A stretch of DNA of 64,000 nt from Inhella proteolytica (GTDB taxonomy: Bacteria; Pseudomonadota; Gammaproteobacteria; Burkholderiales; Burkholderiaceae_C): assembly GCF_016093275.1 (NCBI RefSeq), contig NZ_JAEDAK010000015.1, positions 50,510 to 114,509 of the forward strand, written 5' to 3'. Shown here one piece after another: positions 27,372-35,407 of the stretch. Below the pieces are notes generated by a model. The model was not told the DNA's origin. It saw nothing but the letters and a program-made list of their open reading frames with translations, and ran no database searches. Position numbers and translations under genes: made by a program. How positions within the stretch are numbered: the first letter of the stretch is position 1; each line of letters opens with the position of its first letter.

Positions 27372-28802
27372 ATGGCAAACCCTGAGCCCACCCTCGTCTG
27401 GCTGCGCCGCGACCTGCGCCTGCACGACCACGCCGCCTTGGAGCTGGCCTGCCGTAGCGGCGCCCCGGTGCTGCTGGCCTTCGTGTTCGACACCGAGATC
27501 CTCGACGCCCTGCCGCGGCACGACCGGCGCGTCGAGCTGATTCACTGCGCCCTGCAGGAACTCGAAGCCCAGCTGCGCGAGCGCGGCTGCGGGCTGATCG
27601 TGCGCCATGGCCGCGCGCGTGAGTGGATTCCGCAGCTGATGGCTCAGATCGGTGCCACGCGCCTGGTCTACGCCCACGACGACGACCCTTTCGCGCTGAC
27701 GCGCGACCAGGCGGTGCGCGCTGCGCTGCCGCTGGGCGTGCAGGTGGAGTCAGTACAGGACGTGACCGTGTTCGAGCGCCGCGAGCTGCTCACCGGCCAG
27801 GGCCGGCCCTACACCGTGTTCACGCCCTACAAAAACGCCTGGCTCAAGGCCCTGCAGGCCGAGCGGGCGGAACGCCTGGCCGAGCGCACACCGCAGCTGC
27901 AACAGCTGGCGCCCTCCCCGCTGGCCACGGGCCTGCCCAGCCTGCGCGAGCTCGGCTTCGAGCCCACCGACCTGGACGCGCGCTTTCGCGGCGGCGCGCG
28001 CCAGGCCCGCGAGCAAGCGGCCGAGTTCCTGCACGAGCGCCTACATGCCTACGCCGAGCGCCGTGACTTCCCGGCCCAGAAGGGCCCGAGCTACCTGAGC
28101 CCGGCGCTGCGCTTCGGCCTCGTCAGCGTGCGCGAGCTGGCCCGCGCCGCCTGGGCCCGGCACGACGAGCCCGGCGCCGCCATCTTCTTGAGCGAACTGA
28201 TCTGGCGCGACTTCTATCACCAGGTGCTGCACCACCACCCCGGCGTGGTGGACGGCCCGCTGAAGCCCGAGTACGCCGCCGTGCAATGGGAACAGGGGCC
28301 GCAGGCCGACTCCCATTTCCAGGCCTGGTGCGAGGGCCGCACCGGCTACCCGCTGGTGGACGCCGCCATGCGCCAGCTCGCCCGCACCGGCTACATGCAC
28401 AACCGCCTGCGCATGGTCACCGCGAGCTTCCTGTGCAAGAGCTTGGGAATCGACTGGCGCCGCGGCGAAGCCTGGTTCGCCGAGCAACTGCTGGACTTCG
28501 AACTGGCCAGCAACAACGGCGGCTGGCAATGGGCCGCCAGCACCGGCTGCGACGCCCAACCCTGGTTCCGCATCTTCAACCCGGTGACGCAGAGCGAGAA
28601 GTTCGACGCACAAGGTACGTTCATTCGCCGCTATGTGCCCGAGTTGGCGGAACTGCCGGAAGCCGCCATTCACGCGCCCTGGGCGGCGCGGCCGATCGAA
28701 TTGGGAGGGTTGCGGCTGGGGGTGGATTACCCGCTGCCGCTGGTGGACCACGCCGAGGCGCGGGGGCGCACGCTGGCGCGCTACGGTGTGCTCAAAGCCT
28801 GA
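27372..28802 (+). CDS. phrB: Deoxyribodipyrimidine photolyase
   Basis: A 476-residue FAD photolyase that repairs cyclobutane pyrimidine dimers using blue light. It has the N-terminal antenna domain (TLVWLRRDLRLHDHAALELA). The C-terminal FAD/DNA domain includes KGPSYLSPALRFGLVSVREL, ELIWRDFYHQVL, RMVTASFLCKSLGIDWRRGE, and ASNNGGWQWAASTGCDAQPWFRIFNP. These signatures point to class I CPD photolyase rather than a cryptochrome. It is divergent from yqgE with a 34-bp gap. Confidence 0.95.
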   Translation: MANPEPTLVWLRRDLRLHDHAALELACRSGAPVLLAFVFDTEILDALPRHDRRVELIHCALQELEAQLRERGCGLIVRHGRAREWIPQLMAQIGATRLVYAHDDDPFALTRDQAVRAALPLGVQVESVQDVTVFERRELLTGQGRPYTVFTPYKNAWLKALQAERAERLAERTPQLQQLAPSPLATGLPSLRELGFEPTDLDARFRGGARQAREQAAEFLHERLHAYAERRDFPAQKGPSYLSPALRFGLVSVRELARAAWARHDEPGAAIFLSELIWRDFYHQVLHHHPGVVDGPLKPEYAAVQWEQGPQADSHFQAWCEGRTGYPLVDAAMRQLARTGYMHNRLRMVTASFLCKSLGIDWRRGEAWFAEQLLDFELASNNGGWQWAASTGCDAQPWFRIFNPVTQSEKFDAQGTFIRRYVPELAELPEAAIHAPWAARPIELGGLRLGVDYPLPLVDHAEARGRTLARYGVLKA

Positions 28803-28813
28803 TCCCCGTGGCT

Positions 28814-29203
28814 TCAGCCGAAACCACGCCGCGGCGGAAAGGGCTTGTGGCAGTGCGGGCAAACCCGGGCGAACAGGCCGAGATTGCGTTCGGGATCTGA
28901 GTCCCAGAGCCGCACATCGCAGGCCGGACAGTGAAGGATGCGCATCCACCGGCCCACACACCAGTAGCCCAGCAGGAACACGAAGCTGCAGAGCAGAAAG
29001 CCGCAGAGCAGCTCGGCGCCTGTCGGCACGCTGTCGAGCTCCATGGCGGTCCAGATCACGGCGGCGAAAGCCAGCAAGGCGGCCAGCATCACCGCCAGAT
29101 AGGCGCGGCGTCGCTGGCGAAGCTCCCGGTACTGCGCTTCAGTCAACGTGGGAAATGACGCTGGCAGAGCGAGCGGCACGGGATCGTGAACATGGACATT
29201 CAT
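28814..29203 (-). CDS. Hypothetical membrane protein with C-terminal zinc ribbon
   Basis: A 129-residue protein with two adjacent membrane helices (AYLAVMLAALLAFAAVIW and ELLCGFLLCSFVFLLGYW). A CPAC...CPHC pair near the C terminus resembles a rubredoxin-like zinc ribbon. I chose the ATG at 29203 (MNVHVHDPVP), with AAGGA just upstream. Longer starts at 29341 and 29383 would add a basic, low-complexity leader. It is the most distal gene of the T6SS minus-strand tail, and no function is assigned. Upstream, 29204-29416 holds nothing beyond this possible N-terminal extension. Confidence 0.55.
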   Translation of the reverse strand: MNVHVHDPVPLALPASFPTLTEAQYRELRQRRRAYLAVMLAALLAFAAVIWTAMELDSVPTGAELLCGFLLCSFVFLLGYWCVGRWMRILHCPACDVRLWDSDPERNLGLFARVCPHCHKPFPPRRGFG

Positions 29204-29416
29204 CCTTGGGCTCGGCTCAAGGCCGCTCGACGCAGAGCCCTCGACTTGATTGCCCTTGGAGACGGGCTGGCTGGTCCGAGCGCGCTTGGCGCGCGTCCTT
29301 GGCCGACCGCCGGGCGCGAGCGGAATCTGTTTTTGCTTCATGGGCAAATCAGGCTTCGTCAGGCGCTTGCGCCAATGGGGCATCCCATCTCGGCACTAGG
29401 TTCCTACAGATCACGC

Positions 29417-29809
29417 TCAGTTCAGACCTCCTACTGCGTCGACCCGAGATGTCGAGCTCGGGTGCGCCTCAGATCGGCTGGGCACCTCGGTGCGTCCCTC
29501 ATTCGCAATGCGCTGCCGTTCAAGGTAAATGCCATAACAGGCCCGGACCTCCGAGATGCCGTACCGCACTCGGCAGAACTCCGCGAACTCGCTCTTGACG
29601 GGCGGAGTCAGGCTTGCAAAGGGTTCGACGTCACATTCGCCACACACTGCAGGGTTTCGGTAGATGACCTGCAGCGTCGGCATCTGCTTGACGAACAGCT
29701 CGTACTCGGTCCCGTGCTCGCGGGGCGTCTCTTCAATGCCAAGGATGAGCCCGAGGAGCGCCACGAACAAACTTCCGCAACCCCAAGCAGCCTTGTGTTG
29801 CGGCTTCAT
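29417..29809 (-). CDS. Hypothetical membrane-anchored protein
   Basis: A 130-residue protein. One N-terminal hydrophobic segment (WGCGSLFVALLGLILGI) is followed by an extracytoplasmic region with paired cysteines (NPAVCGECDVEPF, then FCRVRYG and ACYGIY). No family is recognised. The ATG at 29809 was chosen because the hydrophobic segment begins shortly after it. It sits in the variable tail of the T6SS cluster, where orphan immunity genes are common, but there is no direct evidence for that role. Confidence 0.5.
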   Translation of the reverse strand: MKPQHKAAWGCGSLFVALLGLILGIEETPREHGTEYELFVKQMPTLQVIYRNPAVCGECDVEPFASLTPPVKSEFAEFCRVRYGISEVRACYGIYLERQRIANEGRTEVPSRSEAHPSSTSRVDAVGGLN

Positions 29810-29948
29810 TGCGGCCCCGCCGCACGCGTCCGTTTGCGCAGCAGGCTCACGAGTGCCACCCCGTGCAGGAGGCGTTGTGCCGCGCTCGTCAGCATGCCTG
29901 GCGCTTGTCGGACTCAGGCAGTCTCGACAGCACCTGGATCCATTCCAT

Positions 29949-30185
29949 TCAGTCTTCCAATTTGCGCACGACGTAGCCAAGCAGCATGAGGGCCCCGGCC
30001 CCCAGGCCCCAGCCCAGGCCGGGCTGCATGTGGAAGGCGCGGTAGGCAGCCACCATGCAGCACAGGGCAGCACCAAGCTGGCAGCCGATGAAGTGCCAGG
30101 GCACTTTTTGGGTCGGAGACGAATACTCGGGCAGCAGGCCCAGTGAGGGCTGGGTCGGGAGCGGGGCTTTGTGTTCTTCGGTCAT
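29949..30185 (-). CDS. Small hypothetical membrane protein (78 aa)
   Basis: A 78-residue protein, with helices around FIGCQLGAALCCMVAAYRAF and LGWGLGAGALMLLGYVV and a polar N terminus beginning MTEEHKAP. It starts 45 bp after the distal tssA copy in the same orientation. The family is unknown. The 139 bp between it and the next gene carries no other gene. Confidence 0.5.
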   Translation of the reverse strand: MTEEHKAPLPTQPSLGLLPEYSSPTQKVPWHFIGCQLGAALCCMVAAYRAFHMQPGLGWGLGAGALMLLGYVVRKLED

Positions 30186-30230
30186 GCTGCAGTTCGATCG
30201 TTTGGGGTGTCAGGGTGTCCGCGGCAGCAC

Positions 30231-31268
30231 CTATTGGCCGCTGCCCGGATCCACCCCCAGCATCTCGTCCAGGCTGCCCAGCACGCCCTGGTCCTTGACC
30301 ACTTGGCGCAGCCAGGCGTGCAGGGGCATCTCGCCCCAGCGGGCCGCCTTCTCGGCCAGATAGGCCACCGGGCTGTGCGGCTCGGTGCGGCGGAAGTAGG
30401 CGGCGACTTCCTGCAACTGGGCCAGGGCCTGGGTGCGGGATTGGATGGGGCCGGCGCGGACAGTTGCCACAGGCGCGGCCACGCCGGGTTCGTCCGACGC
30501 TGCCACGGCTTCACCCGCCGTGGGCGACGCGGTGCCCAGCCCCGCATCGCGGCCCAAGCGGCGCAGTTGGTCGGCGGCGTTCTCCAGCGCCTTGCGCGCA
30601 CCCGCAAAGCCCGGGCCTTCGTCGCCAAGCCGTTGGTCCAGTTCGGCTTGCAGGGCCTGCAGCGCGCTGCGGGCGCTGTCCAGCGCCGCCAGTTGCTGGT
30701 CAAAGGCAGCCAAGCCGGCCTGCGCCACGGCGCGTTGGATCGCGGCCCAAGTGGGTGGGACGTCGGAGCTGCCCTCCGGTTGCGGCAGGCTGCCATGCTG
30801 GCGTGCGTGATCAATGTCGCGCAGGCCGAGCTTGAGGCGCCCGATGGGGATGACGGGAGCGATCGGCGCGAGTTCTTCGACGCGCTTGAGCGTCCAGGCC
30901 AGGGCACCGACGCGCTCTTCGAAGTCACCGCCATCGGCTTGGGGGTGCACGCCGTCCCAGAAGCGGCGGATGAGTTCGAGCGTGAGGCTCAGACCATCGG
31001 CCAGGCCGGGCAGGCCTTGCACACGCGCGGCGGCATCCAGCCACCAGCCGGCCACGCGCAGGTCCTTGGTCTGGTGGGCCAGCAGGTCTTCGCAGGCGCG
31101 GATGACGGCGGGCCAGTCGGCCTGCTTGAGTTCGGTGACCCATTCGCCCTGGGCGAGCGTAGGGTCGTCTTCGCGGCGCAGTTCGGCAATGGCATCGAAG
31201 GCGGGGGAGAAGCCGAGGTCGGGGCCGGTGGTCAGAGCTTCGGAAACGGGGCCAATCAATCGTTCCAT
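30231..31268 (-). CDS. tssA: T6SS baseplate/tube-assembly protein TssA, second (distal) copy
   Basis: A 345-residue TssA. The N-terminal ImpA domain covers roughly residues 10-120 (PDLGFSPAFDAIAELRREDDP, then WPAVIRACEDLL). The C-terminal block (AYFRRTEPHSPVAYLAEKAARWGEMPLHAWL) is typical of TssA/VasJ. It is almost identical to the copy at 33692-34735. The differences are concentrated in the first about 12 residues and in an Ala/Ser linker around residues 252-283. TssA primes tube and sheath polymerisation at the baseplate. Whether both copies are used is unknown. Confidence 0.9.
   Translation of the reverse strand: MERLIGPVSEALTTGPDLGFSPAFDAIAELRREDDPTLAQGEWVTELKQADWPAVIRACEDLLAHQTKDLRVAGWWLDAAARVQGLPGLADGLSLTLELIRRFWDGVHPQADGGDFEERVGALAWTLKRVEELAPIAPVIPIGRLKLGLRDIDHARQHGSLPQPEGSSDVPPTWAAIQRAVAQAGLAAFDQQLAALDSARSALQALQAELDQRLGDEGPGFAGARKALENAADQLRRLGRDAGLGTASPTAGEAVAASDEPGVAAPVATVRAGPIQSRTQALAQLQEVAAYFRRTEPHSPVAYLAEKAARWGEMPLHAWLRQVVKDQGVLGSLDEMLGVDPGSGQ
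30241..31231. repeat. Long direct repeat, tssA segment copy 2
   Basis: This segment matches 33706-34691 over almost the whole tssA coding region in the same orientation. Substitutions are scattered, and one variable linker interrupts the match. It ends within about 15 codons of each end of the gene, so the repeat corresponds to the tssA gene itself. Confidence 0.85.
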
Positions 31269-31275
31269 CGTCCTG

Positions 31276-32271
31276 TCACCGTGTGAACTTGCCGCTGGGC
31301 AACAAGGTGTACGGTGGCTCGTACCGGCTGTTGCAGCACACCAATTGGACGTCCAGTTCACAGCCCTCGTTAAGCTGATCTGTGACGACACCGTCCTTCA
31401 CCACCAAATAGACGCCTGACATGGGGTCGCGAGCCTCGCCACGCCCTTCAAGATCCTCCACCCTGAGCACCCACATGCCCGGATGGGCACGAAACACCAG
31501 GAAGACGGGATGAAGGCCATTCTGTACCGGGTTGGCGTAGTCGCCAGATTCGTTTCTGCCGCCCCACTTTGGGTAGTCGTGGGATCCGACGAGCTTCGCC
31601 AGCGGCTCCCGTGAGCCGCGTGTGGCGGTGTACGCCCAAAACCGGGGAGCGCAGGACGCCGGCGCCTTCGGCACACCTTTGACGAGGCGAATTTTTTGCT
31701 CGCAGTTCTCGGCGAACTGGGCTGGGCTGAAGGGAAGCTGAGTGACCTGCAATCCAAGCAGCAGATCAGGGGCAGGAGCCGAGCCTCCCGCTGCAACCTC
31801 GACCCACTTTAGACCATGAAAAACACTGCTCGCCCCAACCATCACGGCCTTGCCGTTAGCCAGCAGCAGACTACTAGCCACGTAGGGGCACATAGGGCTG
31901 GCCTCGACATCGAAATACCTTGGCGACTCGCCGAGCTTGAAGTTGAAGCGCTTCGCCAAGAAACGTTCAATTTCGGCGATCTTCAGGCCGGACTTCAATA
32001 GAAGCTGGAATGGAGCGCCCGGGTAATAGGGCTGCTCCTTGAACTCCAGTTCACAGTTGGCGCTGACCTTGGCTCGGTTGTTCTGCACCAGCCAGGATCG
32101 GATGGGCAGCGGCTTCGCAGGATTCTTTTCATCCTCAATGTCTGCTGTCTGTTCGAGGCTGAACTGACCGTTCAGTGCAAATCGGGCGCTGGGCTCTTGG
32201 GCAGGCGCCGCACTAGGCAGACCGGTCAGAATTGCCAGCAGAAGCCAGACGGTTTCAATGCGTCGAGTCAT
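31276..32271 (-). CDS. Hypothetical exported protein, candidate periplasmic immunity factor
   Basis: A 331-residue protein with a clear Sec signal peptide (IETVWLLLAILTGLPSAAPA, cleaved near AQEP) and several cysteines in the mature part. No family is recognised. Its start overlaps the 3' end of a lysozyme remnant by 17 bases. A periplasmic product coupled to a muramidase gene is the expected layout for a T6SS cell-wall effector and its immunity protein. Here the effector is broken, so this would be an orphan immunity gene. That role is inference. Confidence 0.55.
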   Translation of the reverse strand: MTRRIETVWLLLAILTGLPSAAPAQEPSARFALNGQFSLEQTADIEDEKNPAKPLPIRSWLVQNNRAKVSANCELEFKEQPYYPGAPFQLLLKSGLKIAEIERFLAKRFNFKLGESPRYFDVEASPMCPYVASSLLLANGKAVMVGASSVFHGLKWVEVAAGGSAPAPDLLLGLQVTQLPFSPAQFAENCEQKIRLVKGVPKAPASCAPRFWAYTATRGSREPLAKLVGSHDYPKWGGRNESGDYANPVQNGLHPVFLVFRAHPGMWVLRVEDLEGRGEARDPMSGVYLVVKDGVVTDQLNEGCELDVQLVCCNSRYEPPYTLLPSGKFTR

Positions 32272-32545
32272 AAACCTTGTTCCTAAACATCTTCATTTCG
32301 CCCTTGCGCCGCGCCACCAAGCCCGCGACACCGCCGTTCGTGATATCTGCGAACTCATCGCAGCAGCCCGAGTAGTCACGGGTGTTGAGCTTGGACAAAG
32401 GATTGGGGCACTTGCGAAAGCCGCCCAGGTTGAATATCAGGCTGACCCAAGCGTCGTATTCGTGTTGGAAGAGCGGCTCTCGAACCGCCCTCTTCACTGA
32501 GCTGCCAGCGTCTTCTGCTTCATGCCGACATCGGCGCCGCCTCAC
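32255..32545 (-). pseudogene. Truncated phage-type lysozyme (GH24) C-terminal fragment
   Basis: The reading frame encodes the second half of a T4/P1-type muramidase: VKRAVREPLFQHEYDAWVSLIFNLG, then LNTRDYSGCCDEFADITNGGVAGLVARR. The N-terminal catalytic glutamate region is absent, and an in-frame TGA precedes the fragment. There is no convincing start codon or ribosome-binding site. In this T6SS tail it is best read as the remains of a lysozyme effector. It is coupled to the exported protein downstream. Confidence 0.75.
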
Positions 32546-32599
32546 CGTCAGTGCTCAAGACTCGCTTTTATGGAGATGGGCGACTTTTGCAGCGTTGCC

Positions 32600-33634
32600 C
32601 TAACGAAGCTCCACAGCCTCAATAAAGGGGAGCCATGCGGCACGGAGTGAAGTGTGGTGCGCCGGGTCTGCGTAGTAGTTCGTCAAGCACTTCGAACGAG
32701 CCTGACAAAAGTTGCCGAGGTGATCGACGTTGGGATCGGCCAATTCAGCTTGCGGCGGGTCGGTGTATGTCAGCGGGCATTGGCTGGCTTCCAGGCCCAG
32801 TTCCGCAGGGTTGACATGCACGGTGGCAAAGACCCGACCCCGCCGCAGGCTGTAGACCGCGCTGATCTCGCTTCCACAGTAGTCCTGAGCGAAGCCCCCG
32901 ATATGAAGACGAACTTGCTCCCACGGTCCGCCACCTGGAAGGCTGACGCTGACCGCTGCGCTGAACGCCGCATTGAGGTCGGCCAGACGAGAGATGAGTC
33001 TGGGCTCGTCCAATGAGTTGCTTTGCCAGTTGGGGTCGTCCAGGTTGGCAGTGCGTAGCCACAAGGTCTCTCCTCCAGGCCCGGGAATCAGAAAGGTGCG
33101 CGCGTTCAAGTCTCCCCCAATCCCGCCACAAGCTTCGTCCTCGTAGTGCAACCGTTCGTCCGCCGAGGTCACGAATTCGGGTTGGGCACATTCCCGTTTG
33201 TCTGGCAGGTCATCACTCAACCTTCTCGAGGATTCTTCGCTTTGCGGAGGACTTGCGTCGGAGTCATTGCTGGCCAACTCGGCATGGGACGCAAGACGCT
33301 CGGTCACCAAGAACCCGACCGCTAGAGCAGCACTCGCGAGAGTGACCGCAACCGCCGCAACCAGCGGCTTGCGCCGCTTGCGTGGACTGCGCAACTTGGC
33401 GGCCAGAGCAAGGCCTGCGCAAGCCAAGAACGCGAACACCGACAACCCCATGAGGGCAGCGGCGACTTGGTCCAACGGCGGCTCCGTCCCTCTTTGCCCA
33501 CCACCAGTTACCTGGGCTGCGGCGCCCGCCAACCAGACAAAGAAGGTTCCGATTGAGGTCACAAGAAGCAATGCGCCGAAGAGGAACAACCTCGCGATCC
33601 ACTCCGAATGCTTGCGTTCAACCAGGACTTCCAT
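32600..33634 (-). CDS. Hypothetical three-helix membrane protein with extracytoplasmic domain
   Basis: A 344-residue protein. Three hydrophobic helices lie in the first 120 residues (LFLFGALLLVTSIGTFFVWL, LMGLSVFAFLACAGLALAA and LVAAVAVTLASAALAVGFLV). A soluble extracytoplasmic part of about 220 residues follows, with four or more cysteines. No family is recognised. It lies between the proximal tssA and the lysozyme relic. Its location fits an immunity gene whose toxin has been lost, but this is speculative. Confidence 0.55.
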   Translation of the reverse strand: MEVLVERKHSEWIARLFLFGALLLVTSIGTFFVWLAGAAAQVTGGGQRGTEPPLDQVAAALMGLSVFAFLACAGLALAAKLRSPRKRRKPLVAAVAVTLASAALAVGFLVTERLASHAELASNDSDASPPQSEESSRRLSDDLPDKRECAQPEFVTSADERLHYEDEACGGIGGDLNARTFLIPGPGGETLWLRTANLDDPNWQSNSLDEPRLISRLADLNAAFSAAVSVSLPGGGPWEQVRLHIGGFAQDYCGSEISAVYSLRRGRVFATVHVNPAELGLEASQCPLTYTDPPQAELADPNVDHLGNFCQARSKCLTNYYADPAHHTSLRAAWLPFIEAVELR

Positions 33635-33691
33635 ATCACAGGGTCGATTGATTCGATCGTTCCAAAGAGCCGTGCACGCCTGGTCAGGCGC

Positions 33692-34735
33692 TCATTGGCC
33701 GGCCAACGGATCCACACCGAGCATCTCGTCCAGGCTGCCCAGCACGCCCTGATCCTTGACCACCTGGCGCAGCCAGGCATGCAAGGGCATTTCGCCCCAG
33801 CGCGCCGCCTTCTCGGCCAGGTAGGCCACGGGGCTGTGCGGTTCGGTGCGGCGGAAGTAGGCAGCGACTTCCTGCAACTGGGCTAGAGCCTGGGCGCGCG
33901 ATTGGATGGGGCCTGTGCGGGAGCTGCCGCTGCTGGCGGGCGCGCTGAGTTCTTCGGATGGGGCTTCGGTGTCAGCTGCTGCGCTGGACGCAGTGCCAAG
34001 GCCCGCATCACGCCCCAGACGACGCAGTTGGTCGGCAGCGTTCTCCAGCGCCTTGCGCGCCCCCGCGAAGCCCGGGCCTTCGTCGCCCAGGCGTTGGTCC
34101 AGCTCGGCCTGCAGGGCCTGCAGTGCGCTGCGGGCACTGTCCAGCGCCGCCAGTTGCTGGTCAAACGCAGCCAAGCCGGCCTGCGCCACGGCGCGTTGGA
34201 TCGCGGCCCAAGTGGGTGGGACGTCGGAGCTGCCCTCCGGTTGCGACAGGCTGCCGTGCTGGCGCGCATGGTCGATGTCGCGCAGGCCGAGCTTCAGGCG
34301 GCCGATGGGGACGACGGGAGCGATCGGCGCCAGTTCCTCGACGCGCTTGAGCGTCCAGGCCAGCGCGCCGACGCGCTCTTCGAAGTCACCGCCGTCGGCT
34401 TGGGGGTGCACGCCGTCCCAGAAGCGGCGAATGAGTTCGAGCGTGAGGCTCAGGCCATCGGCCAGGCCTGGCAGGCCTTGCACACGCGCGGCGGCGTCCA
34501 GCCACCAGCCGGCCACACGCAGGTCCTTGGTTTGCTGGGCCAGCAGGTCTTCGCAGGCGCGCAGCACGGCTGGCCAGTCGGCGACCTTCAGTTCGGTGAC
34601 CCAGTCGCCTTGAGCGAGCGTGGGGTCGTCCTCGCGGCGCAATTCGGCGATGGCGTCGAAGGCGGGGGAGAAGCCGAGGTCGGGGCCGGTGGAGGTTGCA
34701 CCGCCGAGGGCTTCAATCAAGTCCTCAGGCTTCAT
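33692..34735 (-). CDS. tssA: T6SS protein TssA, first (cluster-proximal) copy
   Basis: A 347-residue TssA with the ImpA N-terminal domain and conserved C-terminal block. It is nearly identical to the copy 3.4 kb downstream. Its ATG overlaps the stop of the upstream immunity gene by four bases, so it is embedded in the vgrG-effector-immunity-tssA unit. The N-terminal MKPEDLIEALGG segment and the linker around residues 253-283 are the only stretches clearly different from the other copy. Confidence 0.92.
   Translation of the reverse strand: MKPEDLIEALGGATSTGPDLGFSPAFDAIAELRREDDPTLAQGDWVTELKVADWPAVLRACEDLLAQQTKDLRVAGWWLDAAARVQGLPGLADGLSLTLELIRRFWDGVHPQADGGDFEERVGALAWTLKRVEELAPIAPVVPIGRLKLGLRDIDHARQHGSLSQPEGSSDVPPTWAAIQRAVAQAGLAAFDQQLAALDSARSALQALQAELDQRLGDEGPGFAGARKALENAADQLRRLGRDAGLGTASSAAADTEAPSEELSAPASSGSSRTGPIQSRAQALAQLQEVAAYFRRTEPHSPVAYLAEKAARWGEMPLHAWLRQVVKDQGVLGSLDEMLGVDPLAGQ
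33706..34691. repeat. Long direct repeat, tssA segment copy 1
   Basis: The partner of 30241-31231. The two copies flank a 2.4-kb segment holding the lysozyme remnant and two membrane or exported proteins, so this segment could be deleted or exchanged by recombination between the repeats. Confidence 0.85.
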
Positions 34736-35394
34736 CCGAAAGCCTTGCCCGCCAAGCCGGCTCGGTCCAGGATTTCGCGGTCAGCCAACTGAGCCAGCAA
34801 GTCGAGGTGAACAAAGATGTTGCGCTTCTTGAGGTGATTGAGCGAGTTGTCTCCACCGAGGAACAGAGCCGGCTCAAACGCAAAAACCTCATCTGGCTCT
34901 AACGGGCCGTCCCGGGCGATAGCCGCTTCAAACAGGGATTCGCCTGCCACCTTCCGATCGCATGAGTCAAGACTGCGCCCTGCAAAGAACCAGCGAATGG
35001 AGCGATCTGCATGGCCTTCGGCGATGTGATTTTGAGCCCCGCGCTTTTGAATCACCCAGCCATCAGGCGCGTCGATCAAGTACCGATAGCCAGTCTTCTC
35101 GCCCCATAGCAACAGCTCACCGAATCCACTGCGTGCGATGACGTAGAAGGCGTCCTCCTCCATCGCGGGTGTATCGCCAATCCATGCCTCCAGCGCCGAC
35201 TCGTAGTCGTCTGGGTTGGTGATCCAAAACAGGCCGTTCATGAAGCCACTAAAGCCAAGGTCGCGCCAATACATCAGCAGTTGGTCGGGCAATTTGCCTC
35301 GGAACTTCTCAATAACCGCCGGCTCGGCGCGAACTCGCTGGGTGGGTTGCCCAAACTTTTCTAGAAAGTAGGCAATGTCCTCGTCCATATTCAT
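34732..35394 (-). CDS. Tdi1-like T6SS immunity protein (GAD-like / DUF1851)
   Basis: A 220-residue cytoplasmic protein. The N-terminal half resembles the GAD-like domain (FLEKFGQPTQRVRAEPAVIEKFRGKLPDQLLMYWRDLGFSGF). The C-terminal half resembles DUF1851 (ALFLGGDNSLNHLKKRNIFVHLDLLAQL). This is the architecture of Tdi1, the immunity protein of the Agrobacterium DNase effector Tde1. The ATG at 35394 is preceded by AGAGGAA at good spacing. It lies 13 bp after the Tde-like toxin gene and overlaps tssA. It should bind and neutralise the toxin in the cytoplasm. Confidence 0.85.
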   Translation of the reverse strand: MNMDEDIAYFLEKFGQPTQRVRAEPAVIEKFRGKLPDQLLMYWRDLGFSGFMNGLFWITNPDDYESALEAWIGDTPAMEEDAFYVIARSGFGELLLWGEKTGYRYLIDAPDGWVIQKRGAQNHIAEGHADRSIRWFFAGRSLDSCDRKVAGESLFEAAIARDGPLEPDEVFAFEPALFLGGDNSLNHLKKRNIFVHLDLLAQLADREILDRAGLAGKAFG

Positions 35395-35407
35395 CTCAAG
35401 TTCCTCT

